From Lucifuga dentata (Eukaryota > Chordata > Actinopteri > Ophidiiformes > Bythitidae), in assembly GCA_014773175.1 (NCBI GenBank), contig VXCM01000817.1, positions 28,501 through 92,500 on the forward strand: 64,000 bases of DNA, written 5' to 3'. The notes beneath the pieces are model-generated. The model saw only the letters and a list, made by a program, of their open reading frames with translations, did no database searches and was not told the origin of the DNA. Below are positions 1 through 13,977 of this stretch, one piece after another (the first letter of the stretch is position 1; the number at the start of each line of letters is the position of its first letter). A program made the position numbers and the translations under genes.

Positions 1-92
1 CTGCTGCTTCGTGTGGTCAGGACTAGCCTGACCTGCTGAACCCTGAGGGAACTCACTCTTGGCAGGGGGGAAGGGTGGGTATAGGTTAAAGC
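1..92 (-). CDS. pcm1: pcm1 exon cut by the window edge
   Basis: After the acceptor (pyrimidine tract then AG at 94-93) the frame reads FNLYPPFPPAKSEFPQG and onward to base 1. The preceding exon ends with a single A at 689, so the junction codon is AGC. The segment corresponds to the human PCM1 region around MNFSPLFP. The GTAGGA donor at 688-683 is weak but is supported by phase; reading on past it meets a stop near 615. Confidence 0.8.
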
Positions 93-3000
93 CTGCAAAG
101 AGAGGAAAATCATAATTTAAAAAAAAATTAAATAAAATTTCTTGAAATAATATGATTGATTGTCCATCTCACAGACAATTTCCTCTGCAAAACAATCGGG
201 TCAATGGCTGCTCCTCACCAAAGGTGGCCCTTTTTTCATTTCTTTTGGATCAGCCTGCTTATTTTCATTTTACTGCACAAGAGAGCCCCAGACCACTTGA
301 AAAACAATACATCAAAATGCAATTCTATCACGCATAGCAAAGTACATGGGCTCTTATTAATGATTAATGACTCCAAAGATTATGTATATCAAATGTGTTG
401 GAGCTGTGTCATTACTAGACAAGTAGTATTGTGAAATACAGAATCTTAATCAGCTTTTAAGATGATGCTAGATACTATGTCCATTTATATATTGCATATA
501 TAAATGCAATGAACTGCACTAAATTGTTTTTGCTATTCTGCATCACATCTTGGCTAGAAACAGCATTTGGTTATTTTAAAATGACTCTATAGTCTGTTGC
601 TTAAGTCTTATTTAAGGCTCAGCTCGCTGTTGTTTCCATATTTGTTGTTTCAATATTTTGCGTGAGCTAATAAATATACATGTCCTACTGGGAGGAAGTG
701 GGGATAAGGCAGCAGCTGAGATGTTGTTGGCTGAAGGATGCAGAGTAGAAGAGAAGAGAAGGAAAAGACCAGGAGAGGCTGTGGGACAGGAGATGGATTC
801 CTTGAAGGAGGCCTGGTTCTGAATCTGCCAACCTGCTTTTGCAGAGGAGGGCTGATGCTGCTGCGGCTGATGCTGCTGCTGTTGTTGCTGCTGACACAGT
901 AGCTCATTCAGGACTTGCTTTAACCTGGGTGACAGGCATGAGAGAATACAGGAAAATTAAATGAAAAAAGATGAACCACCATACAGAAATAAAGAGGCAT
1001 ATTTTTGTATGCTATTGCTTTCACCTTTGTACATTGTTTTGTTGCCACGCCAGCTGGGTGTAACACTGATTGAGCTGGTGCATGACCAGCTGGACCTGGG
1101 GTGATGATAGGTTGTGGGGTAACAGACTGTACTGACCTGTCAGCAGGGTTTGCAACATATATGACAGTGTCTGTAGAAGGAGGTGAGAGAGGAATTATAT
1201 TTATTTACAAAAAAAAAAAAAAANAAAAAAAAAAAAAAAAACAAAAAACGCAAAGAAAGACAGCCATTGGTCAACTTCAAAAAGAATGATTGAAATGACA
1301 AATTAAGCCTGTAACCTCTGTGACGGTTTTTGAATGCAGCATTTTATCTTTGTGTGTGTTCAGTAAGCCAACCTGTTGGTCCTGCATAAGTGTCTGACAC
1401 ATGCTGGTGCAGAAGTCCAGTTGTTTATGCAGCTGGCTGACCTGCTCCTGCCAGTGGGATGAGCCATCAGTGAAGGACAGCTCAGAAGCCCAGCACAGGT
1501 TCTCCTGTCGTCGTGTACCTCCATGCTGACTACCAGACTGGTTCAAAATCCTGGGTGTCTGCTGTTGCTGTTTGATTTTAGGCTTGGTATGAAGTGATGG
1601 ACGCCTGCTGCCTTCAGCTGAGAAGGCTGGTGGAGGCTTTAGGTTGCTGGAGACACAGAAAAGTGAGTATGTGATTTTAGAGGACTCTAGATATCAGTAT
1701 TGGACATTTAGTACATAATTCCTTCTTCAGCAATGTAGTCTCACCTTCCTTGGTTCTTCCTACTGCTGTAGGAGTGCTGATTCTGCTCTGATGAGTAGAT
1801 GTGGACGTCATCGTCAGAACTGCTTTCTGCACCTTCATCCTGCTCCTCCTCTTCTTCTGCCCCCAACTCTGAGCGATAGCTGTCACCATCATCATCATCA
1901 TCGAGGTGGCAGGGAGTGGAACCCCAGGTAGCCATTGTCCTAATGATAAAACATCATAAAACTTAAACTGTCTTTAGGTAAATAATCCCTACACATTTCA
2001 CTGAATGTCTTCCTAACTTTTAGTCAGAACTAATTACGGCAAATTAATTACAAATATTTCCACAAATATGCTTTGGTTTTTAGCACCAGAATTTAGGAGA
2101 TCCTTCTGGATGACAAGATTCATATGTGGAGAGACAATAATACAGGACAAACAAGCTGTCTAATTTTCCGGGTTTTTTTTTCCCTCCACCGTGATTATTT
2201 TTTAATCAAGTAAGTGATTGGAAATCATTTGACTATTACTCAACGCATAATTTTTTTTAGTTGGGAACAACCCTAAAAATGACAAAGACCTGACTCCACA
2301 TTACATCTCTGTGGAAAATCCTGATATTGCAACCAAATTAGACCATCAGTACCTCTGCTGTGGTGAGAAATGAATTTCATTACTTCTTGAGCCCTGTCTC
2401 ACAAAGAAGACCTTAAAGTTGGTTTAATACCTACAATGAGTAAAATCTAGGAACACCTCTCCATTCACTTCAGTCCATGTTCAAGGGAGTTGCAAGTTTT
2501 ACTAAACATAGTCATACAAGTAACTTCAAGCTTCCTCAAACAAGCCCTTTGATCATTGTCTCCTACCTTTCATCTCTACTGAGAGCCTGTGAGGGTGTAG
2601 CAATGCCTTCTGGGTCGTCACTCCTGTAGCGACAATCAATAAGACCACTTCGTCTTTGGTGTTCAGCCATCAAGGACTCTAGGTGCTTCCTGCGCTGGCG
2701 TAGTTCTTCCCGTAAGATCTGGTGGCGACGCATCTCTGACCAAAGCTGCTGGGAAGGCAACAGCAGAGCAGAGGCGACAGGTTAACAGATGTGTGACCAG
2801 CACTGTAAGCACAGATACCGTTTTGATATTTTAGCCAAGGCTCTTTTGATGTGCAGGTTAGGGAATGTCACCTCATTGTCCGTGACTGCAGAAGTAGCAG
2901 CTTCTGGAGCCGTGGGCTTGAACATAGCTGAATTCGTTTTATGTCCAGAGGAGGAAGTAGCCTGAACGGTGGCTGGAGAGGAAACTGCAGCTGGAAGCTT

Positions 3001-6000
3001 CCGCAGCGAGTCCTGATGACTAACTGTGCTGGACACAGATGACTAGAATAACAGAAAAAGATATCAAATGTGTGTTTACAGTTCAAATGAATATTAATAA
3101 TGGACTTTACAAACACAGCACATATCAACAGTTTTAGCAATTAACTTTCTGTGTTATCTGCCCGTGGCTTAAAAACTTAACTACATAAAAAACAATAACT
3201 TGCAAAATATAATTATTATGTATTTAAAATTTGCTGTTTCTGTGTGTGTGTTAAATACCTGGAGGTTAGGACACGCCCACTGCAGGTCCTGGATTTTGCC
3301 CTGAATTTCAATCAGCCTTTGACGCTCTTCATCAAGCTGCTTCAGCTCCTCCTTCTGCTGACGTAGCTTCTCTTCATACAGCTTCTCCCTGACAGTTTTA
3401 ATGCAATGCAATGTCACAGACATGAATGACAAAGACAAGAAATAAAACATTCACAAAACATATAATAAACTTTTGGAACAACTATACAGATTGTTAGAGC
3501 AGGCTCTTTAGATCTTTTATTTACTCTACCTCTCCTTGCTAGAGAGAGAGAGGCCTCTTGGATTCTTGATAGCTCCTGCCCCCAGTGGCCCAACCATAGT
3601 AGCTCTAGTATTATTTGGCTGTTGGTGTAGAGCTTCATCTTCATTTGCTGTTGTGCCATCTGTGTCATCACTCTGGATACAAAGAGAAGCAAACTGTTTA
3701 GTGTTCAAATAAGTGTGTGACACGAGACAGGTTCAGATATAGCTTTAATAAGAAACATTTAATTTGTCTCAGATATCAACATTCTGGCGTTGGCCCCTGA
3801 GAAGTGAAGACTAAAGCATTCTTTCTGACTCATTTTGTATCTATGTTCAATAAACAGAGAAATTAACTGTAGAAGACACAATTTGTCCTCTAAAGCTCAT
3901 AGCCTTAATGGTCTACAATATTAATAATAACAATAATGTTCTCTTGCTATTAGTACTGCTATCATTATTGTCCTTTCCCGCAACACAAACAAATTAAACA
4001 AAATGATAACTGGCAACAAACTCTCTGGCAGTTATCAAAAATTATTCTGATAAATCTCTGAAATAAAAGTAGAGTGAGCAGGTTGGGGGAAAGTTGACAA
4101 AAGGAAAGTTACATGCTAATCATGAAATAATATCAACGACATAAGTGGGTGTAACAGTAAGTTGTTTCTTCAAAAATTAAATAATGAATGACATGGGGTA
4201 GAAAACTGACACTGCACCACTCCCCTCTTGCATTTTAAATTTAAGCATGCTGCACTTCTAGCCACATCCAAACAGTGATTCTCAATACCTATCAAAGGAG
4301 ACTTGTTTAATAAGTCTTTCTACATCTAAGCTTTTGTGACTTTAATATCATTCTGTCATCTGTCCCACCTGAACCATGGCCACCAGCTCCTGCAGCTGCC
4401 GTAGTTTCTGCTTGGCTGTCTTGTGATGAACCTTCTGGACAAAATCAGCATCGTTCCCAAGGCTGCTCCTCCGACTAGACTCTGATGCCTCGCTGTCTGG
4501 AGCCACAGCCTGAGCCCCATCCACATTATCAAAATCATCTTCATCCTCATTGTGATCCTTCACCTGATTATAGTGGGTGTCCCTATTATACTGGCACTCT
4601 ACAAGGAAGGAAACGTTACAAACATAATATGCATTCCTTTCAGTAACAGCGTTCTAGATAAGTATGCCATTTAATTTCTTCATTTTGAATTTTATTTCAG
4701 GTTTTACAGTGCAATGACATTTGCTTATAGTAGACTGGGGGACTTTAGTTATAGTTAAGCATAAAGCTACCCAACAGAAACATACATATACCTGGTGTAA
4801 TAGGAGTCTGTATGTATGTATGTGTGTGTAGGACTGTACCTATAACAGAGGTGATGTTGAGACTGCGGAGATTGACAGCTGAGCGGTTGTTGATTTCACA
4901 CTCAGAGTTCAGTCTGCCATCACGGTTATTGGTGCTCCTGACGGTGCGGTCATTGGTCAGGCTGTTCAAGTCTGTCCAGTTCCCGCTGTGCTGTGGGTTT
5001 CTAAACAATACAGTGCTGTGTCAGAGCAGCCAGAGGAAAAAGTGCCTTATAAAGCAGTATTTATTCATGGACTGCACTGCATTACATTGTACAGATGTTG
5101 CTTTAACTGTTTACAGCCCCTGTTAAATGTTCTGTCTTCCATTACTTAGCATTAAAAACAACGAGCTATCATCAAACCAACCTGATGTTAGTTATGGGGT
5201 GATGGTTCTCCTGTTCAGAGTCAAACATAGCCTCAAATATAGAACCATCCTCTGTCTCCTCCTCCTCTTCATCATTATCCTCATCATCTTCATCCTCCTT
5301 CACATTCTCATTGACTGCATCCACAATCATATCAGATGTCTGCTCATAGTACTGCACAAATTCCCGCAGCTCATTCAGACGCTTGTGGACTTCCTTTAGC
5401 TTCCTGCAGGGAGACAGAAAGAAAGTTGTGAAGAAAAGAAACAAAAATGTGAGTAACCTGAGCTTAACGTAAAACTTTGTGATACTTTGATGACCACGCA
5501 GAAATTCTGTTTTCATTCTCTCCTCTACACAAAAGATTAACTTTTAATGTACCTGAGTTTATCCGTGGGGTTGGAGCCGTCCTGGTGCTGTGTGAGAGGT
5601 TGATGAAAGGAAGTGGAGGCTAAGTCGCCGTTAGAGCAGACGGAAGAGGGACAATCCAATGATCCTGCCATCCTTGGACTGCACTGCGTTGGCATGCCAC
5701 GCCCTAATGGGAACAACATGCAGTTCAAGACTCCAAGACAAAAACATGTTAAAGAAGGACTGCAAAAAAAAGATAGCTTGAGAGATATTCTTACAAGAAT
5801 TGTTGTTGAGGGTTTGGTCTCTGAGTGAATGCAACTCCTGCAGGATCTTGTCCATGGTCTGCTTCTTGTCTTGGAGTTCTTGGAGCTTTGTGAGTTTAGC
5901 ACTAGCAGCTGATGCCCCCATGTCTAAGCCAGTGTGGGGGCCAGAGGCAGAGTGAAGGACGGGCCTGTGTTGAGGGGGACCAACAGGCTGGGGAGCCCTA

Positions 6001-9000
6001 GACCTGCACACTTCTCTGGAGAGGGAAAGGCTCTCTGCCTGGCGACGGTTATCTGGGACTGTCTTATTCTATGGGGTATAAATAATGGAGGACTTGAATC
6101 ATATTGTTGTCAAATTAAACAGTTAAGAAAAGTGTGCAATAAAAAAAAGAAAAAAATCAAACATGTAATTTATTGATGTGATGTGTCAACAGCAGAATGA
6201 CACTCATCTCTCGATAATTGTATTGAGAAAAGATTCTAATTTTGAGATATCTGGGTTCACAGCTATTTCTAAATAAATAATAAGTTAAAATGTACCAATC
6301 AAATTTTTCACAGAATGAGAACTTAAATATAAACATACTGTATATATATTTTAATCACAGGATTCTGTTTCGGTAAAACACAAAAAGAAACCTCTTGACT
6401 CAATGGAACAAACATTATTCCAATCATATTTTACCATGGCACTCTACAAGGGAGGAAACATTACCACGTGATTGGAATAATTAGGTCAGTACATATCATA
6501 ACTAATGCTGTAATTATTAAATTATTATTGCAATATTATGTTGCCCATGTTGCTAAACCCTAAGATGGGCACAAATGTTGCAAAATTTAAAGAAAGGTAT
6601 TTTTATTTGTTGTAAGGCAATTGTCCTTGCTGCAATTCATCAATTAACCGTCAGTTCGGTAGGGAAGAAGACATGATAACATCATGAGGAGATGACGGCA
6701 GCTCAGCTGAAGTGTCTCGTACCTGTGAGTCGTGGAGCTGGTTGTGGAACCGCTGGATCAAATCGTTCAATTCTTCATTCAGTTCTGATGTGAGGCTCAG
6801 GCCTGACACGCTGCCTGTGGTTTCTGCGACAACTACCAAAAGCAAAAGGAACATAACAGACAATACTTATTTGTCTGTTCATGTGTATGGGTTTTAATCA
6901 TTAAATATAACTTGAAATTGATAAAATTATTAATATTAACAAACTGAACAGTAACTAGTGCATTAAGAATCATGTTATAATCAAATCCCACTCTTTCAAG
7001 GCACCAACTGCTTTCTTAATGACAAGAAAGTTTTTTTTTTCCTCTGGAAAAAAAATGGGTGCTACACAATGTTGAGAATGACTTTCTCAATTCCACACAC
7101 ATACATACTACTGGTCTACACTCACTATAAACATGCATGGACTGTCAGCGTCTCACCATTGTCCTCAATCACAGCAAGTGCCTGTTCTGCACTGTGCTGC
7201 ATGGCCAGAAGTGCTTCCTGTCGGCCCTGCAGAGCCCTGAGCTGCTCCTGCTGCTCCAGCATCTTTTTCAGCAGCTCGTGTTGCTTACGCAGGTTCTCCA
7301 ACTCTTCCTTCTGGCCACCTCGCACAGCCTCTGGCCTTCCACCCTACAGAATACACACCCACACGCAATTACCAATACTGGATCTACTAAAGCCCAGCAG
7401 CAGCAATACTGTGCTGCTACTCTGCAGTGAAGTCAGGAGAGGCTTGTGAACTGACAAAGTAAACATGCTAATGCTACAATAACAAAAGCCAAGGCAAGTT
7501 TGCTTAATTTGCATTTCTTTTTTTTCAGGATTTGAAGAACAATGTATCATCAATGTATCATCTGATACAGATAACACTGGCTAATTATAAAGCAACAGCA
7601 AGCATCTAGAAGGAGCATCTGTAGCATCTGGGTAACAGTTCACAGCAACACTTCAAATAAGTGCATTGCAGGTATTTGAAGAGGGTACCTCAACATTAAG
7701 AGAAATACTCTCGGCCAATGAGCCAGAGCCCACTGCTGAGTCCAAGGTCCCCACATCATCGTCGTCATTCTCCTGCGCCTATGAAAACAGTAGAGAGGAG
7801 CAGACAATCACTCAAAGACAGCAGAAATATCAAGGAAAACAAGTTCTGCCTGTCAGCTCTTTGTTCTTGTTCAAAGTAATAAGTCAGTAAATGAAAATAA
7901 TTTAAAGAACTTCACGCTCCACCATACAGTAACTTCTGTAGGAGTGAATGCTTGTATCAGCTGATACAAATTGCAGGAACAGCTACAGCAAAAACTTGCT
8001 GTGAATTAAACTGTAAAGTCTGACCGATAAAAGAGTAAATGGAAACATATATCAGAGAGATATGCTTCAATCAAAACACAGTAACGGCAAAGAGAAAACA
8101 AAGCCATCCCACAGTACAGGAAGACAGCATCCCTGTTTCAGCATCAGATGGAACATGAGTCAACCACTGAAGTGTTTCAGGACAAAGAGATATACAGCCA
8201 TTAAAAATACATGTGTGGCACGCTGCTACTATACAAAACAGGCTCTATTTCTGCTGTGACTTACCTAAAACACAACCATTACACAGTGTAGAACACATTT
8301 TCTCAAACTGTGTTTACTTGTGTGAGTGTTCCAAAGAAAAGCAAAGTAGCAGATTAATTCCAAAAGACATAAAGGAATCCAGAGAAGACTAACCAGCATT
8401 TTCTGCAGGAAACGAAAATAGGCACGCTCTTGCTCTTTGAGATGGTCGATGAGATGGGAGAGGCGCTCCACATTGGCTGGCACATCATTCTTCTCCACCA
8501 GGTCATCCCTCATGGAGCTTGCTTTAGTGATGGATTCCCGGATCTGGACCAGCTTGCTAACCACCTGAGACCACACAGACAGACGAGTAGTATAAGGATA
8601 GATGTGATAGAATATCAGGTGTGTAACTGAGGAAAAGACAGAGCAAGAAGTAAGGAAAGGTAAGTGAGCGGTTGTAAAGATAGCTCAGACTGGGCTAAAC
8701 AACGGCAGAAAGGGGGCTGGGCGTTAAACTCACTGGGCACCAAGGGTGGCATATTTATAAGTTGCCCTAAATACAGCGGAGGTGCAGCTGCTCCAGCTCT
8801 CTCTCTCACTTCTATCCTTGTTCTAGTTTCTTAGTCTGGAGCGCAATTCTGTGTACATAAGAACAGGGACTCAAACTTAGAAGCAAAGATAAGTGTTACT
8901 ACAATGAACTCAAGTAACAAGATTCAAAAACATTAAAAGGTACAATCAGCAATATTTGTCCAGCTCTATGCATGAAAATAACCACAAGAAATTAGGGAAA

Positions 9001-12000
9001 AAAATATTAATGCTAATTCCATCTTCCTGATCAATATCAAACATTCCTCTTGAAGGTCACTCATTTGATCCTCTTTCTACAAAACAATGAACATAGCATT
9101 TCTCTTTTCGAATGGAGCGAGAGCTTCACACTTTGAAAATATTCAATGACGATGGCATTATATTTCTTGTACAACTAACTAATCTGTGATGTAGAGAGGA
9201 TTCAGTAATTTGGGGAGAATACTGCAGTTGCAATTCAAATCTTGATGGAGGTTTATAGTGTTGCTTCGTAAGGTCCTCATCAAATCTTATGCCCTAAGTG
9301 CCACAGTACTAATTATTTGGGGATCTCAAGACATTTTTGATAGAATCTTCTGTTTTGATAGTATTTTCTGTGAAAATTAAGAGAGCTCCTCAGCAGCGTA
9401 GAGACCCATTTGGACAAGCAGCGAGCTGAAAAGTAGGAGAAAATCTTTAAAAAAAAAAAAAATCAAGAAATGGATGGTCAGTATTGCCACACTTGTAAGG
9501 AACATTTTTCTAATGTCAAGGACCATACCAGCCATTTTGCATGTTTGAGCCTAATATATTCAATTTTCATACATGTAAGGTTACNAGGACCATACCAGCC
9601 ATTTTGCATGTTTGAGCCTAATATATTCAATTTTCATACATGTAAGGTTACCTTATGCAGTAATGTTACCTTATGCAGTTGCTCAATCATGAAATGACAG
9701 TTGGAACTGATCTAAAAGTATTACTTGGCTTCTGTCAAATCTAGCATCTCCGCTCATGCTTACCCTGTTTGGTAATGGCCCCCGGTCCGTCCCTCCACGG
9801 CTGAGCCGAGGCGTTTCCTTGGTGGGAGCCACAGGGGTTAATGTGTCCCTGAGCCCAGGGCTCTGCTTCTTAGCTTCCTTGGTGATAGCTGGAGTCGTTG
9901 GGGCAGAGGAGGAGGGAGGATGCAGTTCCTTGCTTTTGTTAGTGTTCACATGGAGAGGTAGGAAGTTGTAGGGCTTCTTGTTTTCTCCAGCTAACTGACG
10001 CTGGTTGTTGGCAGCTGTAACTCGCCCCTGGGAGTCACTGCCGATGCTCCTCTAAAGAAAAAGGAAGACAGATGGAAAGAACAGCATTAGTGATTTCAGA
10101 CGTTTTCTTACAGACTCAATAAACATTGAGAGTTTTGATAACCCTGATTTTTCTGGTGACTGTGCCATGTATGGCATAAGCTGTTAATGGAAGATGTTAT
10201 TAAGCCAAAATTTTAAGTGACATTACAGTATATATCCACAGACAGCACCTCTATTACCACACAGTTTGTTGCCAAAGATTAAGCTGTGAACTGCATTACC
10301 TCCCAGAGCCCCAACAGCTTCTCATGCAGACATTTATTGCACCAAATGGGGACAGTTAACTACAATATGTTTGTGTATTTCTGATGCACTGTAAATACAA
10401 AAGATTTTGAACTAACTTTTTGATTGCTGTATACATCTATAAATTATTGGTAACTGTGCCCCATGAACTTAAAATTGGTAACTGTGCCCCAGCAAACTAA
10501 TGGCACACTGAATACCTCTATCCACATTATGTCTGTATATCTATCTTTGTACCTGCATTTATTTTTAACACAAAAACCTCACTGAACACATCAATAATTG
10601 TTTTTAATGGACAAAAGTAGTTTTCACCTCATCCAGGTCTGTGAAATTGATCCTCTGACGGAGCTTGTCCAGCTCAGCCTGATCTGGGACAGACATCTGG
10701 GTTGTGTATTTGATGTGAGGATAGGAATGAGGTGTGCGTGCTCTCCTGCGGCCAGCCCCAGGGGTGGACTCTGGAGAAATATCATTAGTCAACCGGCTCT
10801 CCACCACAGCCGCAGACAACTTTTTCTTGTTCTTCTCTGAGGATCGATTGGCTTTCTTCTGCTGTACACCCCAGTCCTGATAAACAGTTTGCACAGTGTG
10901 ATTTATTTTAAATAAGAAATATTTTAACATATAAACAGTACTAACTACAAAATTATTGAGAAATTAAGTTACTTAATCAGCATTTTATAAATGCAGGAAG
11001 TGATGACGGGTCGTGGCAATGTAAAATTGTGTATGACACATCTTCAACTCTTTCAGATATGCACTTCATCATGTCAATCCTAAGGCAAATACCTCGTGTC
11101 ATGTCTGAATAGAGTCATCAGTGAGATTTAAGAATGCGGTATCAATCTGTTTACCATTTCTGTAACTCTTTCATTTATGGCTCAAATATGAATTCACTTT
11201 TTTTTTTTTTTNTTTTTTTTTTTTTGTTAACAGCACACACAAGATTACGGTCTAAACATCCGAATAGATCGAGATTATAAACACACATCTTGCTGCCTTC
11301 TTGAAATAGAATAATTTTCACACAGTTTCTCAAAGGAAATAAAGTGCTTAACAAGTGGTCTCCACTTCTCTGAATGAACCAATTAAGCTGACAGAGATTT
11401 TCCCATGTCTTCTTTCACCAGGTGAATGTTTTTAAAGATCTGTTTGGCCTCACAAGATTATCAGCAGGTGCCCCTACATTTTGATTTTCCATCCAGCTGC
11501 TTACAGGATGAAAATCAAGTAAATGCTTGACCTACTAATTCAACAGCAGGTGGATAAAACATGAGATTTGTTTTTGTATAAATGTCTCTGCCTTTTGATT
11601 TATTCACAACCGAAATTTACTTGTTCTATGGTGTCACTATTTTCCAGCTCATTACTGTTTTGCAGCAATGAGCTGCTGAGAAATCTTCCTGTATTCTTGT
11701 GTGAGCTCTGCATTTTTTCTGTAACGGTCATCACATAATTTTACATATCAAAGACTGATGGCTGAAATGCAAAAAAACATTACTTTAATAAACAGATGAA
11801 CACAGCTCTTTCACAGATTTTATATTGGAAAGCGGCTTCACATTGTGTCTAAACATGGTGTCTTGACACTACCAAGTGTGTCTCTACATTTTCTGAAGTT
11901 CTGACCAGCTCATACCATGTTATTGAGCCTATCTTCCAGACTGCCATTGGTTACAGTCCAGTTATGCAGCTCTTCTGCACTGTCATCAAAAGGAGTGCCT

Positions 12001-12011
12001 CCTGTTGCCAT
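1..12011 (-). CDS. pcm1: PCM1, pericentriolar material 1 (N-terminal 21 coding exons, partial)
   Basis: Scaffold protein of centriolar satellites, needed for delivery of centrosomal proteins and for ciliogenesis. Coding exons in transcript order: 12011-11916, 10876-10628, 10051-9764, 8564-8394, 7778-7689, 7343-7157, 6832-6723, 6068-5795, 5703-5553, 5403-5182, 5000-4840, 4598-4369, 3672-3530, 3388-3259, 3042-2872, 2748 or 2745-2567, 1939-1745, 1646-1373, 1170-1025, 924-689, 92-1. All join in phase, giving about 1265 codons; human PCM1 has about 2024 residues. Recognisable blocks are the MATGG start, DWGVQQKKANRSSEKNKKK, NVERLSHLIDHLKEQE, EQLRALQGRQEALL, NEELNDLIQRFHNQL, NNRDGRLNSECEINNRSA, LWSEMRRHQILREELRQRR and LDFCTSMCQTLMQDQQ. 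Most of this is predicted coiled coil with acidic stretches. The start is set by the match to the human N terminus. The C-terminal part lies beyond base 1. Confidence 0.96.
1202..1241. repeat. Poly-A tract with an N
   Basis: Homopolymer A run interrupted by a single N at 1224, in a pcm1 intron. Similar N-split homopolymers occur near 11200-11225 (T), 35398-35434 (T), 38031-38062 (A), 38898-38920 (A), 41687-41717 (T), 42203-42222 (A), 54089-54127 (A) and 60642-60668 (T). Their lengths should not be trusted. Confidence 0.85.
2743..2752 (-). promoter_or_regulatory. pcm1: NAGNAG tandem splice acceptor in pcm1
   Basis: The acceptor reads cccagcag before CTTTGGTCAGAG. Using the first AG adds one Gln (DNE-Q-LWSEM). 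Using the second gives DNE-LWSEM, as in human PCM1. Both keep the frame (182 or 179 nt exon). Confidence 0.7.
9519..9651. repeat. Interspersed repeat fragment, duplicated around an N at 9585
   Basis: A 66-bp block (9519-9584) is repeated exactly after N9585 (9586-9651), which is most likely an unmerged contig overlap. The block itself, running from AGGACCATACCAGCC through GCATGTTTGAGCC, also resembles sequence at 47337 and, more diverged, near 39330. It therefore belongs to a dispersed repeat family. It lies in a pcm1 intron. Confidence 0.75.
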
Positions 12012-13977
12012 GTCACCCACTTACAGCCTGCTGGAATTCACAACAAAGCACATAATGGTCACCACACAGAGACGAAGGAACAACAAACAAGTCATACAAT
12101 CATTACAATAGAAACGTTTTCAGGAAACAATATTATACTTTTAAGATAAATAGGGAAACTCTTTAGCAGACAACCAGAAAGCAAAATTTCTTTTTGACAG
12201 ATCTGGTCCTTGATATTCAATGAAATACAATCTGGAAGTGTTGAAAAAAAAACAACAACAACAACAACAAAAACAAAAACTTTCACCTATCAACCAAATT
12301 TAGTATATTCGCAGTCAGTGACATCAGTGACTAGCAAAACACTGCAGCAAACTTGGCATCTAACGCTAAGAGTCAACACCAACTACAAACCTTCTAACAC
12401 TAATTTCTCCCATTGTCTCCATTGGTTTACATACACATAATGTTACTTAGCCGGTAATAACGCTGTATTTACCATAAATAATCTTAAGAATACCGTATTG
12501 ATGAACCTACCGTGTATAGTCAACATGTACAAGACGAAAACTGCTTTACTTGCCAACAGCGGGATTACCAGTGAACTTTAGCAATCTATACAGTCACGAA
12601 CAGCTCGACCACATCAGTAAACCCGATTTACGATGGCTAGTTGTTCCGATCTGTCCACTGACATTAGGTGCGGCTGGACAGTGTGTGGCCCGCTCACGTA
12701 CCCCGCGAAAAACTGACACATTCCCTCCAGGGCGAGCGAGTTGCCGCGAGCCTGTCTCTACTATTCTGTCACTCTAGCTAGCATTTGTGAAAATGAACCA
12801 ACAGACTGCAGTGTTAACACCACCACTAGCAACAATGAACGATATTATCAACATTCGGAGCTTGCATATTGTCTGGTACTTAACATTAGCTAACTGTTCA
12901 CAACTGTAATCTAGTTTGGTCCCAGTATCGCTACAACACACAAAAACTCTGTTATGCAAGACAGTTGCTGACTAGTTAGCTGGGTGGCTAACTTTGCTTT
13001 AATGTAATATACATCGAAAATCAATACAACAATTGCTGATTCGGCTATATTAGCATAAAACCCACTGGCTCGTCAGGCTTGCAAAGCTAATCATCAATGC
13101 TACCTAGCTTGCTAACAGCTGCCACGGTGCTACTGGGTTAAACATCTCCGTAAAAGTTGAAGTCAACAGAAGCCAGTTAGCTAAAGTTAGCAAAGCTAAC
13201 TCGGAGTAAAAACGAACACTTTACTCAGAATAATCCTACAAAGTAAACATTTCCGAAGTGAAAGAACAAGACATCGCTAACACAAGCTGCCTACAAATTG
13301 CATGTTAAAAAAATAGCCAGCATTGAGGAATGTTAGCCATTCCGTGAATTAATTAAAACTGCGCTAGCCAATTCAGTTTGCATTAAGACAGAAAATCTCA
13401 ACATTACCACTCTGAGTGAATGAGAAGAAAGTATCGTTACAGAGCACCTCACATAATCCAAAATCAGTTAAGGTTTACAAATGACTCAGGTTAGAATCAT
13501 TAGATAGCTAAATGATAACGTCTAATCGCTATTAAAAAGGCTACAGTCAGGCTACAGTCAGGCATGTGTTCTGGTCTGTTATTAACACTCCCATACTGCA
13601 GGGGGCAGTATACAATTATGTGCTTCGAACACGGGAAGAGTTTTGTCAGGAAGCTGTGGGATCGTGTCGTTTACCGTTCGTTGGTCGAATTGTCTTGTGG
13701 AACTTTATATGGAACAAGGTTCGCTAAACTGAAGAAAATAAACATCTGGAAGGTCGTATCACTATCCTCGTCGATAAACGTGTGGACTCACATTCAGCGT
13801 TTCTGTTTTTCCTCTACACTGGGTGAGCTACGTCGTCAGTTAGCCACTTAGCCCTCTAGCTAACGTGAGCCAGTTAGCGAAGGAGAGGCCTGCTATTTTT
13901 CTCTCCATTTGAAGAGATCTTCTTTGTATCCTGACACGAATACTCGTTTAGTACAGCGATCACAATCAAAATAGATA
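12012..13977. promoter_or_regulatory. Divergent pcm1 / sart1 promoter region
   Basis: The two start codons are 1966 bp apart and point away from each other. The segment 12640-12780 is GC-richer. On the minus strand it could hold the non-coding first pcm1 exon, with a GTGAGC donor near 12690 and the coding-exon acceptor cag just upstream of 12011. The sart1 leader is probably the unspliced stretch before 13978. Copies of TTAGC and GCTAA motifs are scattered through 12880-13880. No TATA box was seen. Transcription start sites are inferred, not observed. Confidence 0.45.

Noticed and set aside
5795..6052. pcm1 acceptor at 6053-6054 giving an exon that starts with NRRQAESL
   Set aside because: Phase fails with the preceding exon. 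The acceptor just upstream of 6068 gives NKTVPDNRRQAESL in phase and fits human PCM1.
9470..9697. Small gene around 9.5 kb
   Set aside because: It is created by the dispersed repeat and its artefactual duplication inside a pcm1 intron.
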